Positions 63,631 through 64,000 of a stretch of 64,000 nt of DNA are shown piece after piece (the stretch's first letter is position 1; each line of letters begins with the position of its first letter). The notes under the pieces were generated by a model that had not been told where the DNA came from, ran no database searches, and was given only the letters and a program-made list of their open reading frames with translations. A program made the translations under genes and the position numbers. The DNA is from Bacillota bacterium (GTDB lineage: Bacteria; Bacillota; Clostridia; TANB77; CAG-465), in NCBI GenBank assembly GCA_023460235.1, contig JAEWRE010000066.1, positions 160,528 to 224,527 of the forward strand, written 5' to 3'.

Positions 63631-64000
63631 ATGGATAAAAGGACTAAAATTGTCTATGCAACTATAATTGTATTATGCATTGGTATATTTTCTTTTATAT
63701 TTTTTTCATCAACAAGAACAAAGACTAATGAAGTTGCAAATAACAATAATAGCAATGAAGAATTTGATAGTTTAAAAGGCATTGATAATGAAAATATTTC
63801 TAACGAAGAAGCGGATGCTCTACAAAATACTGATGGACAAAATGCAGAAAAAGCTGTAGATGGTGGAACTGTTGTTCCTAATACAGGTAATACAGGTAAT
63901 ACAGGTAACACGGGTAATACAGATAACACAGGTAACACGGGTAACACAGGTAATACAGGTAATACAGGTAACACGGGTAAAACAGGTAATACAGGTAACA
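63631..64000 (+). CDS. Membrane-anchored protein with Asn-Thr-Gly repeats, 3'-truncated by window edge
   Basis: ATG at 63631 follows AGGAGGAG; the frame stays open to base 64000. Residues 7-26 form a membrane helix (VYATIIVLCIGIFSFIFF), then an acidic, Asn-rich linker, then from residue 84 a tandem array of the tripeptide NTG (with DNT and GKT variants). The rest lies outside the window, so its main domain is unknown. Such repeats usually act as flexible surface spacers or collagen-like stalks; NTG is unusual and could be a glycosylation target, which is speculation. Confidence 0.75.
   Translation, partial: MDKRTKIVYATIIVLCIGIFSFIFFSSTRTKTNEVANNNNSNEEFDSLKGIDNENISNEEADALQNTDGQNAEKAVDGGTVVPNTGNTGNTGNTGNTDNTGNTGNTGNTGNTGNTGKTGNTGN
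63880..64000 (+). repeat. 9-bp tandem repeat (AATACAGGT-type)
   Basis: About 13 in-frame units of AA(T/C)AC(A/G)GGT with few variants (GATAAC, GGTAAA), encoding NTG; it runs past the window end. Such arrays change length easily by slippage. Confidence 0.95.

Noticed and set aside
63654..63974. Reverse-strand ORF of Leu-Pro-Val repeats
   Set aside because: It is the antisense shadow of the NTG repeats, with no ribosome binding site.
63880..64000. Repetitive end as a CRISPR array
   Set aside because: Units of 9 bp without spacers, in frame within a protein gene; not CRISPR.

Overview
The window is AT-rich bacterial DNA with the gene stock of a low-GC Gram-positive anaerobe of the class Clostridia. 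The evidence is strong AGGAGG-type ribosome binding sites, many TTGACA-N17-TATAAT promoters, a glmS ribozyme, short clostridial-style versions of RecJ and AlaRS, DUF4321-radC-mreBCD-mrdA order, a YtaF-family protein and a dockerin-bearing cell-wall hydrolase. A choloylglycine hydrolase/penicillin V acylase homologue and dockerin/Ig-like surface proteins would fit an animal-gut commensal, but that habitat is an inference. I cannot name a species. No tRNA, rRNA, insertion sequence, CRISPR array or prophage was found.

Layout. 1-3.2 kb: 3' part of a DUF2791-type ATPase gene coupled to an Lhr/BrxHI-like helicase, probably the right end of a defence or DNA-maintenance locus. 3.3-9.0 kb: DUF4321, radC and the cell-shape operon mreB-mreC-mreD-mrdA. 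9-15.4 kb: ytaF-like gene, a stand-alone RNA-polymerase-alpha-CTD-like protein, recJ, nitroreductase, a glycerophosphodiester phosphodiesterase and an HExxH protein. 15.5-20.9 kb: rel (long RSH with a damaged hydrolase site), an MBL hydrolase, ung and recN (strong promoter flanked by two LexA-like sites). 21-30.3 kb: secreted alpha/beta hydrolase, queA, dapF, FkbM methyltransferase, tgt, C39-like protein, ywbE, and glmS with its ribozyme leader.

30.6-34.5 kb: a secreted N-acetylglucosaminidase with SH3, Ig-like and dockerin domains, followed by a membrane-anchored Ig/cadherin-like protein. 35-41 kb: an ABC exporter pair, a compact alaS, hinT and a membrane-anchored nagZ-like glycosidase. 41.3-47.4 kb: a pilin-like protein with an FGE/C-type-lectin-like C terminus, hypothetical surface proteins, an FAD oxidoreductase and the choloylglycine hydrolase homologue. 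47.5-57.9 kb: ftsY, murB, a yvcK-like gene, a divergent glycogen-debranching-like gene, ruvC, an HD phosphohydrolase, a patatin lipase, a CAP/SH3 secreted protein and a DAO-type oxidoreductase.

58-64 kb is the most accessory-looking part: a TasA/camelysin-like exported protein with codon use unlike its neighbours, a SipW-type signal peptidase, two convergent exported proteins (one with a SipW-substrate-like signal), a 41-residue ORF, a 613-residue coiled-coil protein, and at the right edge a membrane-anchored protein with Asn-Thr-Gly tandem repeats. Most of the window is housekeeping: cell-wall elongation, DNA repair (radC, recJ, ung, recN, ruvC), queuosine synthesis, the stringent response and wall-precursor synthesis. 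The less ordinary parts are the surface and export genes and the helicase pair.
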